The notes beneath the pieces are model-generated. The model saw nothing but the letters and a program-made list of their open reading frames with translations. It was not told the origin of the DNA and made no database searches. Positions 43,672 through 52,827 of a stretch of 64,000 nt of DNA are shown here, piece by piece; positions within the stretch are counted from its first letter, which is position 1, and each line of letters opens with the position of its first letter. Both the position numbers and the translations under genes were made by a program. The stretch comes from Mucilaginibacter lacusdianchii (GTDB lineage: Bacteria > Bacteroidota > Bacteroidia > Sphingobacteriales > Sphingobacteriaceae). The stretch covers positions 372,001 through 436,000 of the forward strand of contig NZ_WSRW01000001.1 of assembly GCF_009770985.1 (NCBI RefSeq). Direction: 5' to 3'.

Positions 43672-44931
43672 TTATTTAACTGTTAATCGTCTAATCAGGT
43701 CGGCACTTTGCTTTTGCCCCTCTTTTAAGCGGTCCTGAAAAAATGTTTGTACCTGGTTAAAATGCTTTTTATAGCCTTCCATATCACCGTAGTTGATGAT
43801 CGACGCCCATTCGCGCACAGCAGAATGAAACTCCAGGTCATCTCCACGTATAGATTTATCATACAAAGCAGCCTGGATAGATTCTTCCAGCAATTCTTCA
43901 TCCTTAAATAAATATTCGGCAATGCCCAGGCGCAAACGGAAAGGCGGCGTTTGCCCTACCAAGTTATCATACGGGTTTACGCCCAGGTGATACCATGCAT
44001 CTACCATACTCAATATACTTAAGTGCGAATTTGGCTTACGTTCGCTCACATTTCCATGAAAGGTGAATTCATCCATAACCGAATCATTGAGCATGATCGG
44101 CTTGCGGCTTTCATGAAATACGAAGTCACGGGCTTTATATAACCGTTCTCTGAAGGCTTCCTCCTCTTCCTGTATCATCAACTTAAACAATTCCGATTCG
44201 GATTGCGCATAGCGCTTTACCTGCTGACGAGCGTAAGGGTTAAGAATAGCCAGCCCGGCATATACGTGCGCTTTGTAGCTAAATATGCGGAGGGTAATGA
44301 GAATCTTAACATTATCAATTCCTCCGAGATAAGAAGCATTCTCCCATGGGAAAAAGCCAGCTGATGCCCAAGCCGTACCCATGCTTTCGAAACCTACGTG
44401 CGTAACAGCTTGCGTATCGGCCACAATGCGGTCATGCTCGTGATAGTCGGGCAATTCTACAACATCAGATTTGATAGCGGTGAACAAATCTAACATGCGC
44501 TGATAGGCCTCATCGGTAGCACGATGGCGGATGAGAATCAGCTTTTGCCCTTCGGGTTCGAAGCCGCCACCATGCATGGCATGAAAAGTGACAATCTGCG
44601 CATCGGCCGGCAAATGTGCCTCAAACAAGGCAATCTCCGGACTTTTTACCGAAGTTTGACCGGCTACTATAGCGCCATATTTGGTTGATGGGCTGCACTC
44701 GGCCACCACTTTAGCCATATGATCGGCTTCTACAGAATAAATGATCAAGTCGCAGGTGCGGGATACTTGTTTGCCGTCGTCGAGCAATGCAACGCCTAGT
44801 GGAATTAATTCATGTTCTAGCGCTTCGCGATTTTGCGGTAAATCGCATCCACATACGGTATAACCGGCTTTAGCAAACGCCTTTGCATAAACCTTACCCA
44901 TATCACCCAAACCAATTATTCCGATGTTCAT
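43672..44931 (-). CDS. Prephenate dehydrogenase, fungal TYR1-like type
   Basis: 419 aa. N-terminal Rossmann fold 'IGIIGLGDMGKVYAKAFAKAGY' in pieces binds NAD(P). Then 'DLIIYSVEADHMAKVV', 'GQTSVKSPEI', 'VTFHAMHGGG', 'HDRIVADTQAVTHVGFESMGTAWA', 'LRIFSYKAHVYAGLAILNP' and 'SHLSILSMVDAWYHLGVNPYD'. This block order and the length resemble fungal TYR1 (about 440-450 aa) far more than ordinary bacterial TyrA (about 280-370 aa). It would convert prephenate to 4-hydroxyphenylpyruvate in tyrosine synthesis. No ACT or chorismate-mutase domain is seen. It sits alone inside the ribosomal cluster, with no aromatic-pathway neighbours. The assignment rests on recalled family patterns. Confidence 0.75.
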   Translation of the reverse strand: MNIGIIGLGDMGKVYAKAFAKAGYTVCGCDLPQNREALEHELIPLGVALLDDGKQVSRTCDLIIYSVEADHMAKVVAECSPSTKYGAIVAGQTSVKSPEIALFEAHLPADAQIVTFHAMHGGGFEPEGQKLILIRHRATDEAYQRMLDLFTAIKSDVVELPDYHEHDRIVADTQAVTHVGFESMGTAWASAGFFPWENASYLGGIDNVKILITLRIFSYKAHVYAGLAILNPYARQQVKRYAQSESELFKLMIQEEEEAFRERLYKARDFVFHESRKPIMLNDSVMDEFTFHGNVSERKPNSHLSILSMVDAWYHLGVNPYDNLVGQTPPFRLRLGIAEYLFKDEELLEESIQAALYDKSIRGDDLEFHSAVREWASIINYGDMEGYKKHFNQVQTFFQDRLKEGQKQSADLIRRLTVK

Positions 44932-45090
44932 GCTGCTAATATAATTATGATTGGTAAATTTAAGGTAGATATGCTATTTTCGTTTTTTGCACAACGTGGC
45001 CAATACAGCACTTGATTGCATCATTTATCACATCCCCTAAACAATTTTGAGGTTACTTAATTTTACATCTATACATTCCATAAGCTATTT

Positions 45091-45813
45091 ATGACTAAAT
45101 CATATATATTAAAAAGCCTAACCGCCATTATATTTGCGGCTACTGTGGTAACGGCCTCGGCGCAAGACTCGGCACGAGCCAAGCCCAAGGTTCCGGCTGC
45201 AACACCCAGATCTGCCGCTAGTCAGCCAGCAGGTGCAACAGCTAATCGCCCGGCAACGCCAGTCAACCCATATGCCGGTCGGCCGGTAACACCGTCACCT
45301 GTAGCGCCTAATGACAAAAGCTTAAACGGCCAGTACCAATATTTGCTGACTAAAATATACGGCTACCAGCGTCCGCAACTGTCGGCGTTTTATAAGAATA
45401 TAACTGATACGATTCGCATGCAGCGTCAAAAGCTGCAAGACGTACAACGCAAGCTAACCGCTCAAGGCAAAGCCGTACAAGACCTGCAGTCTGATGTATC
45501 TGCTAAAGAACAAAGTTTGAATGAATCCAATTCAAAGGCAGACGCCATCAGTTTCTTGGGAATACCGGTAACAAAGTCTACTTACAACTTAATAATGTGG
45601 GGATTGGTGCTTGTATTTGGCATAGTGACAGCTATTGTGCTGTTCCAATCTACCAGCGCCCGCCGCGAGGCCCGTTACCGCACCAAGTTGTATGACGAGC
45701 TGGATGAAGAGTATAAAACTTACAAAGTAAAAGCTAACGAGAAAGAGAAGAAGCTAGCCCGTGAATTGCAAACCGAGCGGAATAAATTGGATGAATTGCT
45801 GGGAAGAAGCTAA
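45091..45813 (+). CDS. Secreted/membrane coiled-coil protein of unknown function
   Basis: 240 aa. Signal peptide (1-24, ending ASAQ); Pro/Ala-rich linker (28-80); coiled coil (about 90-150, heptad-like 'RMQRQKLQDVQRKLTAQGKAVQDLQ' in pieces); one transmembrane helix (about 163-187, 'LIMWGLVLVFGIVTAIVLF'); then a highly charged cytoplasmic coiled coil (190-240, rich in Glu/Lys/Arg). I see no enzymatic domain. The topology (periplasmic coil, TM, cytosolic coil) suggests a structural or signalling bridge across the inner membrane. Divergent from the prephenate dehydrogenase gene. Confidence 0.7.
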   Translation: MTKSYILKSLTAIIFAATVVTASAQDSARAKPKVPAATPRSAASQPAGATANRPATPVNPYAGRPVTPSPVAPNDKSLNGQYQYLLTKIYGYQRPQLSAFYKNITDTIRMQRQKLQDVQRKLTAQGKAVQDLQSDVSAKEQSLNESNSKADAISFLGIPVTKSTYNLIMWGLVLVFGIVTAIVLFQSTSARREARYRTKLYDELDEEYKTYKVKANEKEKKLARELQTERNKLDELLGRS

Positions 45814-45830
45814 CGATTCCCAAAGACATA

Positions 45831-45865
45831 AAAAAAGGCTGCTCACTCAATGGGCAGCCTTTTTT
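45831..45865. terminator. Bidirectional terminator within the insertion
   Basis: AAAAAAGGCTGC (45831-45842) pairs with GCAGCCTTTTTT (45854-45865), between the convergent genes ending at 45813 and 45874. Confidence 0.85.
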
Positions 45866-45873
45866 AAGTCTTT

Positions 45874-48246
45874 TTATTCTGTTCGTAAACTTTTTACCGG
45901 ATTAGCAATAGCCGCCTTTATGGCCTGGAAGCTTACGGTTAACAAAGTAATTACCATTGCACCCGCTCCTGCTGCCAAAAACACCCACCCTGATAAAGAG
46001 GTGTGATAATCATAACCTTGCAACCATTGGTTAAGATAATACCAAGCCAGCGGAATAGCGATAAAACAGGAAATGATAACCAAGGTTAAAAAGTCACGTG
46101 ATAGCATACTCCATAAGTTGTAAACAGATGCCCCCAACACTTTGCGCACACCTATTTCTTTAGTGCGCTGTTCGGCTACAAATGATGCTAAACCAAACAG
46201 TCCCAATGCAGAGATAAAGATAGCCAATACTGCAAAAAATGTAGCGAGGTTTCCGATACGTTCTTCGTCAGAAAACTTTTGAGCATACTCATCATCAGTA
46301 AATTTATATTCAAATGAGCTGCCCGGATCATATTTTTTAAAAACCCCCTCTACCTTGCCCAGTGCATCATTTACAGGCAAAGAAGGTTTCATTTTAATGG
46401 TTATTAAATTAGACCACCCATAATTGAGCATAAACACAGTAGGAACCATTTCGCGGTAGGGCGATTGCATAATCATGTCTTTTACTACCCCTATTACGGT
46501 ATAAGGCCTATCATTCCATTTTATTGTTTCGCCGATGATATTTTTGATACCAATTAATTTTACTGCGGCTTCGTTCACTAACATACTGCTGGTATCAGTA
46601 GTAAAGCTTCTTGAAAAATCGCGCCCTTCCTTAATTTGCCAACCTATTGTTTTTCCGTAATCATGGCTTATGGCTATGGTTCCAAATATGGGATTGGTGC
46701 CTGGATCTTTACCTTTCCAATCAAAACCAATATTATTGCTGTATATATCGGTTGATGGACTAGATGACTGAGCCATATTTTCAACTGCGCCTGTTTTCAG
46801 TAAATCATCTCTGAGCGCATCATAATGCCCTCTTATTTCGGGCGTATTCATGGCAATTGTTATTAGCCCTTCTCTATCATATCCAACCGGTCTGCTCTTG
46901 GCAAATTGTACTTGCTTAAACACGATGATAGTGCCGATGATTAAAGTAACAGATACGGTAAACTGAATAATCACTAACACTTTACGCGGCACCGCTGCAA
47001 AACGGCCTGCTTTAAAGGTTCCTTTTAAAACGGCAACTGGATTGAAACTGGATAAATAGAAAGCGGGATAACTGCCCGAAACTAAACCGGTGATAGCCGT
47101 AAAGGTTAAAGCCAATAGCCAAAACACAGGATTGCTCCACGGCAGGTGAATATCTTTTTCAGATAAGCTATTGAAGAAAGGTAAAAATAACAACACAAAT
47201 GCCATTGCCAACACAAATGCCAATACCGACATAACAACTGACTCGCTTAAAAACTGCCCAATGAGCTGCTGGCGCATTGACCCGATAGCCTTGCGAATGC
47301 CTACTTCTTTAGATCGTTTTTCGCTACGGGCCGTGCTTAGATTCATGAAATTGATGCAGGCCAGCAGTAACACAAATACACCGATAATACCAAACAACCA
47401 TACGAATTTTATACGGCCGCCAACCAGCCTACCTTCTTTAAACTCGCTTTGCAACCGCCATTTGTTCATAGGGTGCAACAATATCTCCTCATCGCCAGCC
47501 TTAAAATACTGGCCGGGTATACTTTTTACCTTTGCGGTGATTTTGTTAAAATCGGCTTGTTCTGAAATTTGTACAAACAACTGATGGCTATGATCGCCCC
47601 AGTATGTACTGGATGATTTTACGTATGGGTTCTCATCCACATACTTACTCCAAGGCATTAGTATTTGGGTGGTATGTAAAGTAGCGTTAGTGGGTATATC
47701 TTCATAAACACCGGCTACCTTCATATCTGTCTGATTATTGATACGTACCGTTTTACCCATAGGATCAGCGTCGTTAAACAGCACTTTAGCTACTGTCTCT
47801 GACAGTAACATGGACGTTTGGTCTTTTAATGCGTTTCGCCTTCCTTTAAGCATCTTTAGGGTAAGCATCTCCGGAAAACCCGGCTCAACCCACATACCTT
47901 GTTTAGATATCTTTTTGTCACCTACAGCTATTATATAGTCGCTGTTCCAAGTGGCCAATACCACGTGTTTAAAATCGGCCGAATGCTTTAATCTCAACTC
48001 ATTAGCCAATGGGATAGCTACTGCAGGGTGCGTGCCGCGGTGTCCATTAAAGGTTTGTGATGTCATGATCTGGGCAATGCGGTCATGGTTATCATGGTAA
48101 CGGTCAAATGATACTTCGTCCCAAATCCATAAGCCTATAAGTATAGCTACCGCCATGCCTAGTGCAAGTCCTACAATATTAATAAGTGAGTATACCTTAT
48201 TTTTTAAAAGGCCACGCCAGGCAATTTTGATGTAGTTTTTAAACAT
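45874..48246 (-). CDS. FtsX/MacB-type ABC transporter permease
   Basis: 790 aa. N-terminal TM helix ('NKVYSLINIVGLALGMAVAILIGLWI' in pieces, about 15-40), a large periplasmic MacB_PCD-type domain, three TM helices (about 285-400), a second TM plus periplasmic domain, and a final FtsX triplet (about 670-785). This duplicated layout is the common Bacteroidetes 'antimicrobial peptide transport system permease'. No ABC ATPase gene adjoins, so it must pair with an ATPase encoded elsewhere or act as an orphan. It ends at the shared terminator at 45831-45865. Confidence 0.88.
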   Translation of the reverse strand: MFKNYIKIAWRGLLKNKVYSLINIVGLALGMAVAILIGLWIWDEVSFDRYHDNHDRIAQIMTSQTFNGHRGTHPAVAIPLANELRLKHSADFKHVVLATWNSDYIIAVGDKKISKQGMWVEPGFPEMLTLKMLKGRRNALKDQTSMLLSETVAKVLFNDADPMGKTVRINNQTDMKVAGVYEDIPTNATLHTTQILMPWSKYVDENPYVKSSSTYWGDHSHQLFVQISEQADFNKITAKVKSIPGQYFKAGDEEILLHPMNKWRLQSEFKEGRLVGGRIKFVWLFGIIGVFVLLLACINFMNLSTARSEKRSKEVGIRKAIGSMRQQLIGQFLSESVVMSVLAFVLAMAFVLLFLPFFNSLSEKDIHLPWSNPVFWLLALTFTAITGLVSGSYPAFYLSSFNPVAVLKGTFKAGRFAAVPRKVLVIIQFTVSVTLIIGTIIVFKQVQFAKSRPVGYDREGLITIAMNTPEIRGHYDALRDDLLKTGAVENMAQSSSPSTDIYSNNIGFDWKGKDPGTNPIFGTIAISHDYGKTIGWQIKEGRDFSRSFTTDTSSMLVNEAAVKLIGIKNIIGETIKWNDRPYTVIGVVKDMIMQSPYREMVPTVFMLNYGWSNLITIKMKPSLPVNDALGKVEGVFKKYDPGSSFEYKFTDDEYAQKFSDEERIGNLATFFAVLAIFISALGLFGLASFVAEQRTKEIGVRKVLGASVYNLWSMLSRDFLTLVIISCFIAIPLAWYYLNQWLQGYDYHTSLSGWVFLAAGAGAMVITLLTVSFQAIKAAIANPVKSLRTE

Positions 48247-48523
48247 GAGTGATAGCGGATTAGTTTGAATATCAATATGTACGGCTTTAATAGTACTAAA
48301 AAGATACCCAATTCACAAACATCTGTCTTTCAGGATATTTATAAAATATATACATAAATTATTGTTCGGATATGATACAGAAGCTTGTTTCATAAACGAA
48401 CATTTATAGCGCAATGATGCGAGCATGCACCTGGATATAACAAACTACAGCCAACCATAAAATAACAAAGGCTACCTTTTGCAAGGTAGCCTTTGTATTA
48501 AGTATCGTTATAAAATCAAAAAC
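48247..48523. other. Gap between the permease gene and rpsJ
   Basis: 277 bp, AT-rich, containing the rpsJ terminator at 48465-48496. Minus-strand transcription from the str operon should end there, so the permease must start from its own promoter; I see no convincing TAnnTTTG in this gap. Confidence 0.45.
48465..48496 (-). terminator. Terminator after rpsJ (end of the str operon)
   Basis: 14-nt perfect arms 48465-48478 and 48483-48496 around TTGC (ACAAAGGCTACCTT/AAGGTAGCCTTTGT), 28 bp beyond the rpsJ stop. U-richness after it on the minus strand is moderate. Confidence 0.7.
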
Positions 48524-48829
48524 TCACACTTTGATTTCTACTTCAACACCGCTAGGTAATTCAAGTTTCATTAAAGCGTCTACTGTTTTAGAGTTAGAGC
48601 TATAAATGTCCAACAGGCGTTTGTAGCTGCACAATTGGAATTGCTCACGAGCTTTTTTGTTTACGTGTGGTGAACGTAATACAGTAAAAGTTTTCTTTTC
48701 AGTAGGTAAAGGAAGCGGTCCGCTTACTACAGCGCCGGTTGGCTTTACAGTTTTAACGATTTTTTCAGCTGATTTATCAACCAAGTTATAATCGTAAGAT
48801 TTTAATTTGATTCTGATTCTTTGGCTCAT
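48524..48829 (-). CDS. rpsJ: 30S ribosomal protein S10 (uS10)
   Basis: 101 aa. '[22 protein letters not shown]', '[28 protein letters not shown]' in pieces: canonical S10 (NusE), also an antitermination factor. In related bacteria it usually leads straight into rplC; here it ends the str operon at a terminator and rplC lies 5.2 kb away. 108 bp after fusA, with a hairpin in the gap. Confidence 0.98.
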   Translation of the reverse strand: MSQRIRIKLKSYDYNLVDKSAEKIVKTVKPTGAVVSGPLPLPTEKKTFTVLRSPHVNKKAREQFQLCSYKRLLDIYSSNSKTVDALMKLELPSGVEVEIKV

Positions 48830-48891
48830 TTTATTTATTTGTTTTAACCATGTGTAAGAGCTATTTATTACAGCATGGCGGTTATTTATTT

Positions 48892-48924
48892 ACAGATGTA
48901 CTGATTTAGCATCAGCACATCTGT
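48892..48924 (-). repeat. Hairpin between fusA and rpsJ
   Basis: ACAGATGT-A-CTGAT (48892-48905) pairs with ATCAG-C-ACATCTGT (48911-48924). The only mismatch is a G-U pair in minus-strand RNA, so the 14-bp stem is continuous in the mRNA. No U-run follows. Confidence 0.65.
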
Positions 48925-48937
48925 TTAATTATATCAA

Positions 48938-51049
48938 TTAAGCAATAGCGCCTTTTGATTTACCTTTTGATTTAGCAACCACTTCTTCTTGTACGTTACG
49001 TGGTGCTTCTTCATAATGGTCAAACTCCATGGTTGAAGTTGCACGGCCTGAAGTGATAGTACGTAATTGAGTTACGTAACCAAACATTTCAGAAAGTGGA
49101 ACCATCGCTTTAATTACCTGAGCACCGTTACGGCTGTCCATACCTTGCAGCTGGCCACGACGACGGTTCATGTCACCGATTACATCACCCATGTTTTCTT
49201 CAGGGGTTAAGATTTCGATTTTCATGATAGGCTCTAATAGTACAGGACGACATTTTGGTAATGCCTCGCGGTAAGCCGAACGTGCTGCAATCTCGAAAGA
49301 TAATGCATCTGAATCGACTGCGTGGAATGAACCATCAATCAAACGTACTTTTAAGCTGGTTAAAGGATATCCTGCTAATACACCATTTGCCATGGCAGCA
49401 GCAAAGCCTTTTTCAACAGATGGAATGAACTCGCGAGGGATTGCACCACCAGTGATTTCGTTCACAAACTGTAAACCTTCTTTACCTTCATCAGCCGGAG
49501 AAACAACGATTTGGATGTCCGCGAATTTACCACGACCACCGGTTTGTTTCTTATAAGTTTCGCGGTGTTGCGCTTGACCTGTGATAGCCTCTTTGTAAGC
49601 TACCTGAGGAGCACCTTGGTTTACTTCCACTTTAAACTCACGTTTTAAGCGGTCCATGATGATATCCAAGTGTAACTCACCCATACCCGAAATAACGGTT
49701 TGGCCGGTCTCTTCATCAGAGTTTACACGGAAGGTTGGATCCTCTTCAGCTAATTTACCTAAAGCCATACCCAGTTTATCAACGTCGGCCTGAGTTTTAG
49801 GCTCAATTGCCAAACCGATTACCGGCTCAGGGAATACCATTGACTCTAGAACGATTGGGTTCTTTTCGTCGCACAGGGTATCACCTGTTTTAATATCTTT
49901 AAAGCCTACTACCGCAGCAATATCACCAGCACCTACGTTAGGGATTGGGTTTTGCTTGTTGGCGTGCATTTGGAAGATACGAGAGATACGTTCTTTGTTA
50001 TCTGAACGCATGTTGTGCACATACGAACCTGCTTCCAGGTTACCAGAGTAAACGCGAATAAAGCACAAACGGCCTACAAACGGGTCGGTTGCAATTTTAA
50101 ACGCTAAAGCAGCAAAAGGCTCTTTTACGTCTGGTTTAACCAAAATTTCTTCGCCGGTGTTAGGGTTAGTACCTACCACACCTTTTGAATCAATTGGTGA
50201 AGGCAACAACTCCATTACATAATCCAGCATGGTTTGTACACCTTTGTTTTTGAAAGATGAACCACAAGTCATCGGAACGATTTTACCAGCTAAAGTAGCT
50301 TGGCGTAAAGCGTCTAATACTTCGCGCTCGGTGATAGTAGTCGGATCGTCAAAGAATTTCTCCATTAACGTATCATCGTACTCAGCAACAGCTTCCAGTA
50401 ATTTCTCTCTCCACTCGGTAGCTTCGTCTAACAAATCGTCAGGAATTGGCACTTCGGTAAAGGTCATACCTTTATCATGCTCATTCCAAACCACACCACG
50501 GAAGTTGATCAAGTCAACAACACCTTTAAAGCCGTCTTCAGCACCGATAGGGATTTGCAGAGGAACCGCGTGGCTACCCAGCATATCACGTACTTGTTTA
50601 ACAACTTTTAAGAAGTCGGCACCAGAACGGTCCATTTTGTTAACAAAACCGATACGAGGTACGTTATAGTTGTTAGCCAAACGCCAGTTAGTTTCTGACT
50701 GAGGCTCAACACCGTCAACAGCAGAGAACAGGAACACTAAACCGTCCAGTACACGCAATGAACGGTTTACCTCTACGGTAAAGTCCACGTGTCCGGGAGT
50801 ATCAATTACGTTTACCTGATATTTGTTACCGCGGTAGTTCCAGAATACGGTAGTAGCAGCCGAAGTGATGGTGATACCACGCTCCTGCTCTTGTGCCATC
50901 CAGTCCATGGTAGCTGCACCTTCGTGCACCTCGCCAATTTTGTGGCTAACACCCGCATAGTAAAGAATACGCTCGGTAGTAGTGGTTTTACCGGCATCAA
51001 TGTGAGCGGCAATACCAATGTTTCTAGTATATTTAAGATCTCTTGACAT
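48938..51049 (-). CDS. fusA: Elongation factor G
   Basis: 703 aa, the usual length. G1 '[17 protein letters not shown]', G3 'DTPGHVDFT', G4 '[10 protein letters not shown]', then domain II, III, the IV loop and C-terminal domain V ('[30 protein letters not shown]' in pieces). GTP-driven translocation on the ribosome. In the str operon between rpsG and rpsJ, without tuf, as common in Bacteroidetes. Confidence 0.98.
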   Translation of the reverse strand: MSRDLKYTRNIGIAAHIDAGKTTTTERILYYAGVSHKIGEVHEGAATMDWMAQEQERGITITSAATTVFWNYRGNKYQVNVIDTPGHVDFTVEVNRSLRVLDGLVFLFSAVDGVEPQSETNWRLANNYNVPRIGFVNKMDRSGADFLKVVKQVRDMLGSHAVPLQIPIGAEDGFKGVVDLINFRGVVWNEHDKGMTFTEVPIPDDLLDEATEWREKLLEAVAEYDDTLMEKFFDDPTTITEREVLDALRQATLAGKIVPMTCGSSFKNKGVQTMLDYVMELLPSPIDSKGVVGTNPNTGEEILVKPDVKEPFAALAFKIATDPFVGRLCFIRVYSGNLEAGSYVHNMRSDNKERISRIFQMHANKQNPIPNVGAGDIAAVVGFKDIKTGDTLCDEKNPIVLESMVFPEPVIGLAIEPKTQADVDKLGMALGKLAEEDPTFRVNSDEETGQTVISGMGELHLDIIMDRLKREFKVEVNQGAPQVAYKEAITGQAQHRETYKKQTGGRGKFADIQIVVSPADEGKEGLQFVNEITGGAIPREFIPSVEKGFAAAMANGVLAGYPLTSLKVRLIDGSFHAVDSDALSFEIAARSAYREALPKCRPVLLEPIMKIEILTPEENMGDVIGDMNRRRGQLQGMDSRNGAQVIKAMVPLSEMFGYVTQLRTITSGRATSTMEFDHYEEAPRNVQEEVVAKSKGKSKGAIA

Positions 51050-51064
51050 TTTCTTTTTTATTAA

Positions 51065-51095
51065 GTAAGGGAGTAATTATTCATCACTCCCTTAC
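51065..51095. repeat. Hairpin between rpsG and fusA
   Basis: GTAAGGGAGT (51065-51074) and ACTCCCTTAC (51086-51095) are perfect 10-nt arms around 11 nt in the 58-bp gap between rpsG and fusA. There is no T-run on either side. Confidence 0.6.
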
Positions 51096-51107
51096 AGATT
51101 TCTTTTA

Positions 51108-51575
51108 TTAGAAACGGAAATGCGAGAACGCTTTGTTGGCCTCGGCCATTTTGTGCGTATCTTCTTTTTTCTTCACAGCAGCGCCTTCACCTTTAGCAGC
51201 AGAGATGATTTCGCCGGCCAGTTTCTCCATCATGGTTTTTTCACCACGACGACGGGCATAGCTAATTAACCATTTCATACCTAAAGCGATTTTACGCTCC
51301 GGACGAACCTCGGTAGGTACCTGGAAGTTAGCACCACCCACACGACGAGATTTAACCTCAACAGCAGGCATAACATTGTTTAATGCTTTTTTCCAAGTTT
51401 CCAGACCGTTTTCGCTGGTTTTTTTCTCAACGATTTCAACAGCGTTGTAGAAAATGCCGTATGCGGTAGATTTTTTACCGTCATACATCATGTTATTTAC
51501 GAACCTGGTTACCAAAACATCATTAAATTTTGGATCAGGAAGAAGGATTCTCTTTTTTGGTTTTGACTTTCTCAT
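51108..51575 (-). CDS. rpsG: 30S ribosomal protein S7 (uS7)
   Basis: 155 aa. '[39 protein letters not shown]' in pieces, '[31 protein letters not shown]' in pieces, '[12 protein letters not shown]' at the end: canonical S7, head nucleator and E-site contact. Nineteen bp after rpsL. Confidence 0.98.
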   Translation of the reverse strand: MRKSKPKKRILLPDPKFNDVLVTRFVNNMMYDGKKSTAYGIFYNAVEIVEKKTSENGLETWKKALNNVMPAVEVKSRRVGGANFQVPTEVRPERKIALGMKWLISYARRRGEKTMMEKLAGEIISAAKGEGAAVKKKEDTHKMAEANKAFSHFRF

Positions 51576-51594
51576 TGTTACTATCCTCCTTTAA

Positions 51595-52020
51595 TTATTT
51601 CTTTTTGCCTTTAGCTGGTGCACCTTTAGTTGCTGCTGCCGGTTGACCTGGTTTAGGGCGTTTAGTACCATATTTAGAACGACGTTGGTTACGACCGTTT
51701 ACACCTGAGGTATCCAATGCACCACGGATGATGTGGTAACGAACACCTGGTAAATCTTTAACCCTGCCGCCACGGATTAACACGATAGAGTGCTCCTGTA
51801 AGTTGTGACCTTCACCAGGGATGTAGGCATTCACCTCTTTACCGTTGGTTAGGCGCACACGGGCCACTTTACGCATTGCTGAGTTTGGTTTTTTAGGGGT
51901 AGTGGTGTATACACGGGTACACACGCCTCTTCGCTGTGGACAGCTGTCCAACGCTGGGGATTTACTCTTATCCTCCAGAGCTACTCTACCTTTTCTAACT
52001 AATTGTTGAATAGTAGGCAT
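51595..52020 (-). CDS. rpsL: 30S ribosomal protein S12 (uS12)
   Basis: 141 aa. '[12 protein letters not shown]', '[35 protein letters not shown]' in pieces (with the conserved Lys-Pro-Asn streptomycin-site loop) and '[38 protein letters not shown]' in pieces. A 15-20 residue Pro/Ala/Lys tail extends past the E. coli length (124 aa). First gene of the str operon with its own promoter. Confidence 0.98.
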   Translation of the reverse strand: MPTIQQLVRKGRVALEDKSKSPALDSCPQRRGVCTRVYTTTPKKPNSAMRKVARVRLTNGKEVNAYIPGEGHNLQEHSIVLIRGGRVKDLPGVRYHIIRGALDTSGVNGRNQRRSKYGTKRPKPGQPAAATKGAPAKGKKK

Positions 52021-52065
52021 TTCTTCCTTTTTGTTTTACTTTTATTAACCCGCATTTCGGGACTG

Positions 52066-52096
52066 CAAAAGTACGAACATATTTTTTGATTTTCAA
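52066..52096 (-). promoter_or_regulatory. Promoter of the str operon (rpsL)
   Basis: Minus strand: TTG (52094-52096), 20-bp spacer, TACTTTTG (52066-52073). Expected start near 52059; the leader of about 40 nt contains a CCCG/CGGG hairpin around 52050-52062. Confidence 0.68.
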
Positions 52097-52280
52097 GCAG
52101 TTGAGTGAAGTTTTTTTATTGTGAAGAGCGAGGAAGGTTAGAGGGTGAACGAAGTTCAAGTAGTAAGTCCTCTGTTTGAAACCAATTTGGCAAATCTAAA
52201 ATAAAGGACTACTGGAAAAACTTATGGCTTTCCAAAATGAATGTTTAAGCGCCCTTAATTATATCAATAAAACAAACTTA

Positions 52281-52652
52281 TTACTGACTGTCTAGATCAG
52301 GCGCTTCTTCTCCAACGCCAATATATCTGAAATTTTCTATGGGCTGCTTTTTAGAAACTAATAATCTTACTTTATCACCTTCCTTTAAACTATCTGCATG
52401 AACATCAGACGTACCAAAGTCCGATTTAAATTTTTTTCCGTTATAATCAAATTCTACATCTATATAAGTAGTTCCTCGAAAAGAAAGCTTACGTGTGATT
52501 TTAGCGACTACCTGAACGCTGCCTCCATTATCCAAATATTGATCTAATTTTCTATCATGTAGGTATAATATAATAATAATTATCAATACTATAACGCCTC
52601 CAAAGGACAATATTTTATTACGCCATCTAGCCTCAAAAGTATCGGCTTCCAT
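52281..52652 (-). CDS. Hypothetical membrane protein
   Basis: 123 aa. One TM helix (about 14-31, hydrophobic 'ILSFGGVIVLIIIIILYL'), then a soluble domain of beta strands (about 48-115: 'VQVVAKITRKLSFRGTTYIDVEFDYNG', 'EGDKVRLLVSKKQP') resembling DUF3592-like small beta domains. No lipobox. Probably anchored in the inner membrane with the domain in the periplasm. AT-rich compared with neighbours. Function unknown. Confidence 0.55.
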   Translation of the reverse strand: MEADTFEARWRNKILSFGGVIVLIIIIILYLHDRKLDQYLDNGGSVQVVAKITRKLSFRGTTYIDVEFDYNGKKFKSDFGTSDVHADSLKEGDKVRLLVSKKQPIENFRYIGVGEEAPDLDSQ

Positions 52653-52772
52653 TTATCTCAATTATTTATTTTGTAAATATATTGAATAATAATTTACTTG
52701 CTTTGACGTCACCCGTTGTTTCCAAACTGTAAACCAATACGCCCGATACTTCAATATGCCACAAAACAAAAA

Positions 52773-52805
52773 AGCTGCCCTAACCCTTGCAGGTTATAGG
52801 CAGCT
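52773..52805 (-). terminator. Terminator after the LTxxQ-repeat protein gene
   Basis: AGCTGCCCTAACC (52773-52785) pairs with GGTTATAGGCAGCT (52792-52805) with a one-base bulge; the A-run at 52766-52773 gives the U-tail on the minus strand. Confidence 0.7.
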
Positions 52806-52827
52806 CTATGAAACATCATGCTAACAA

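Noticed and set aside
47171-47584. 137-codon plus-strand frame opposite the permease gene
   Set aside because: Antisense of TM and periplasmic domain of a clear FtsX-type permease.
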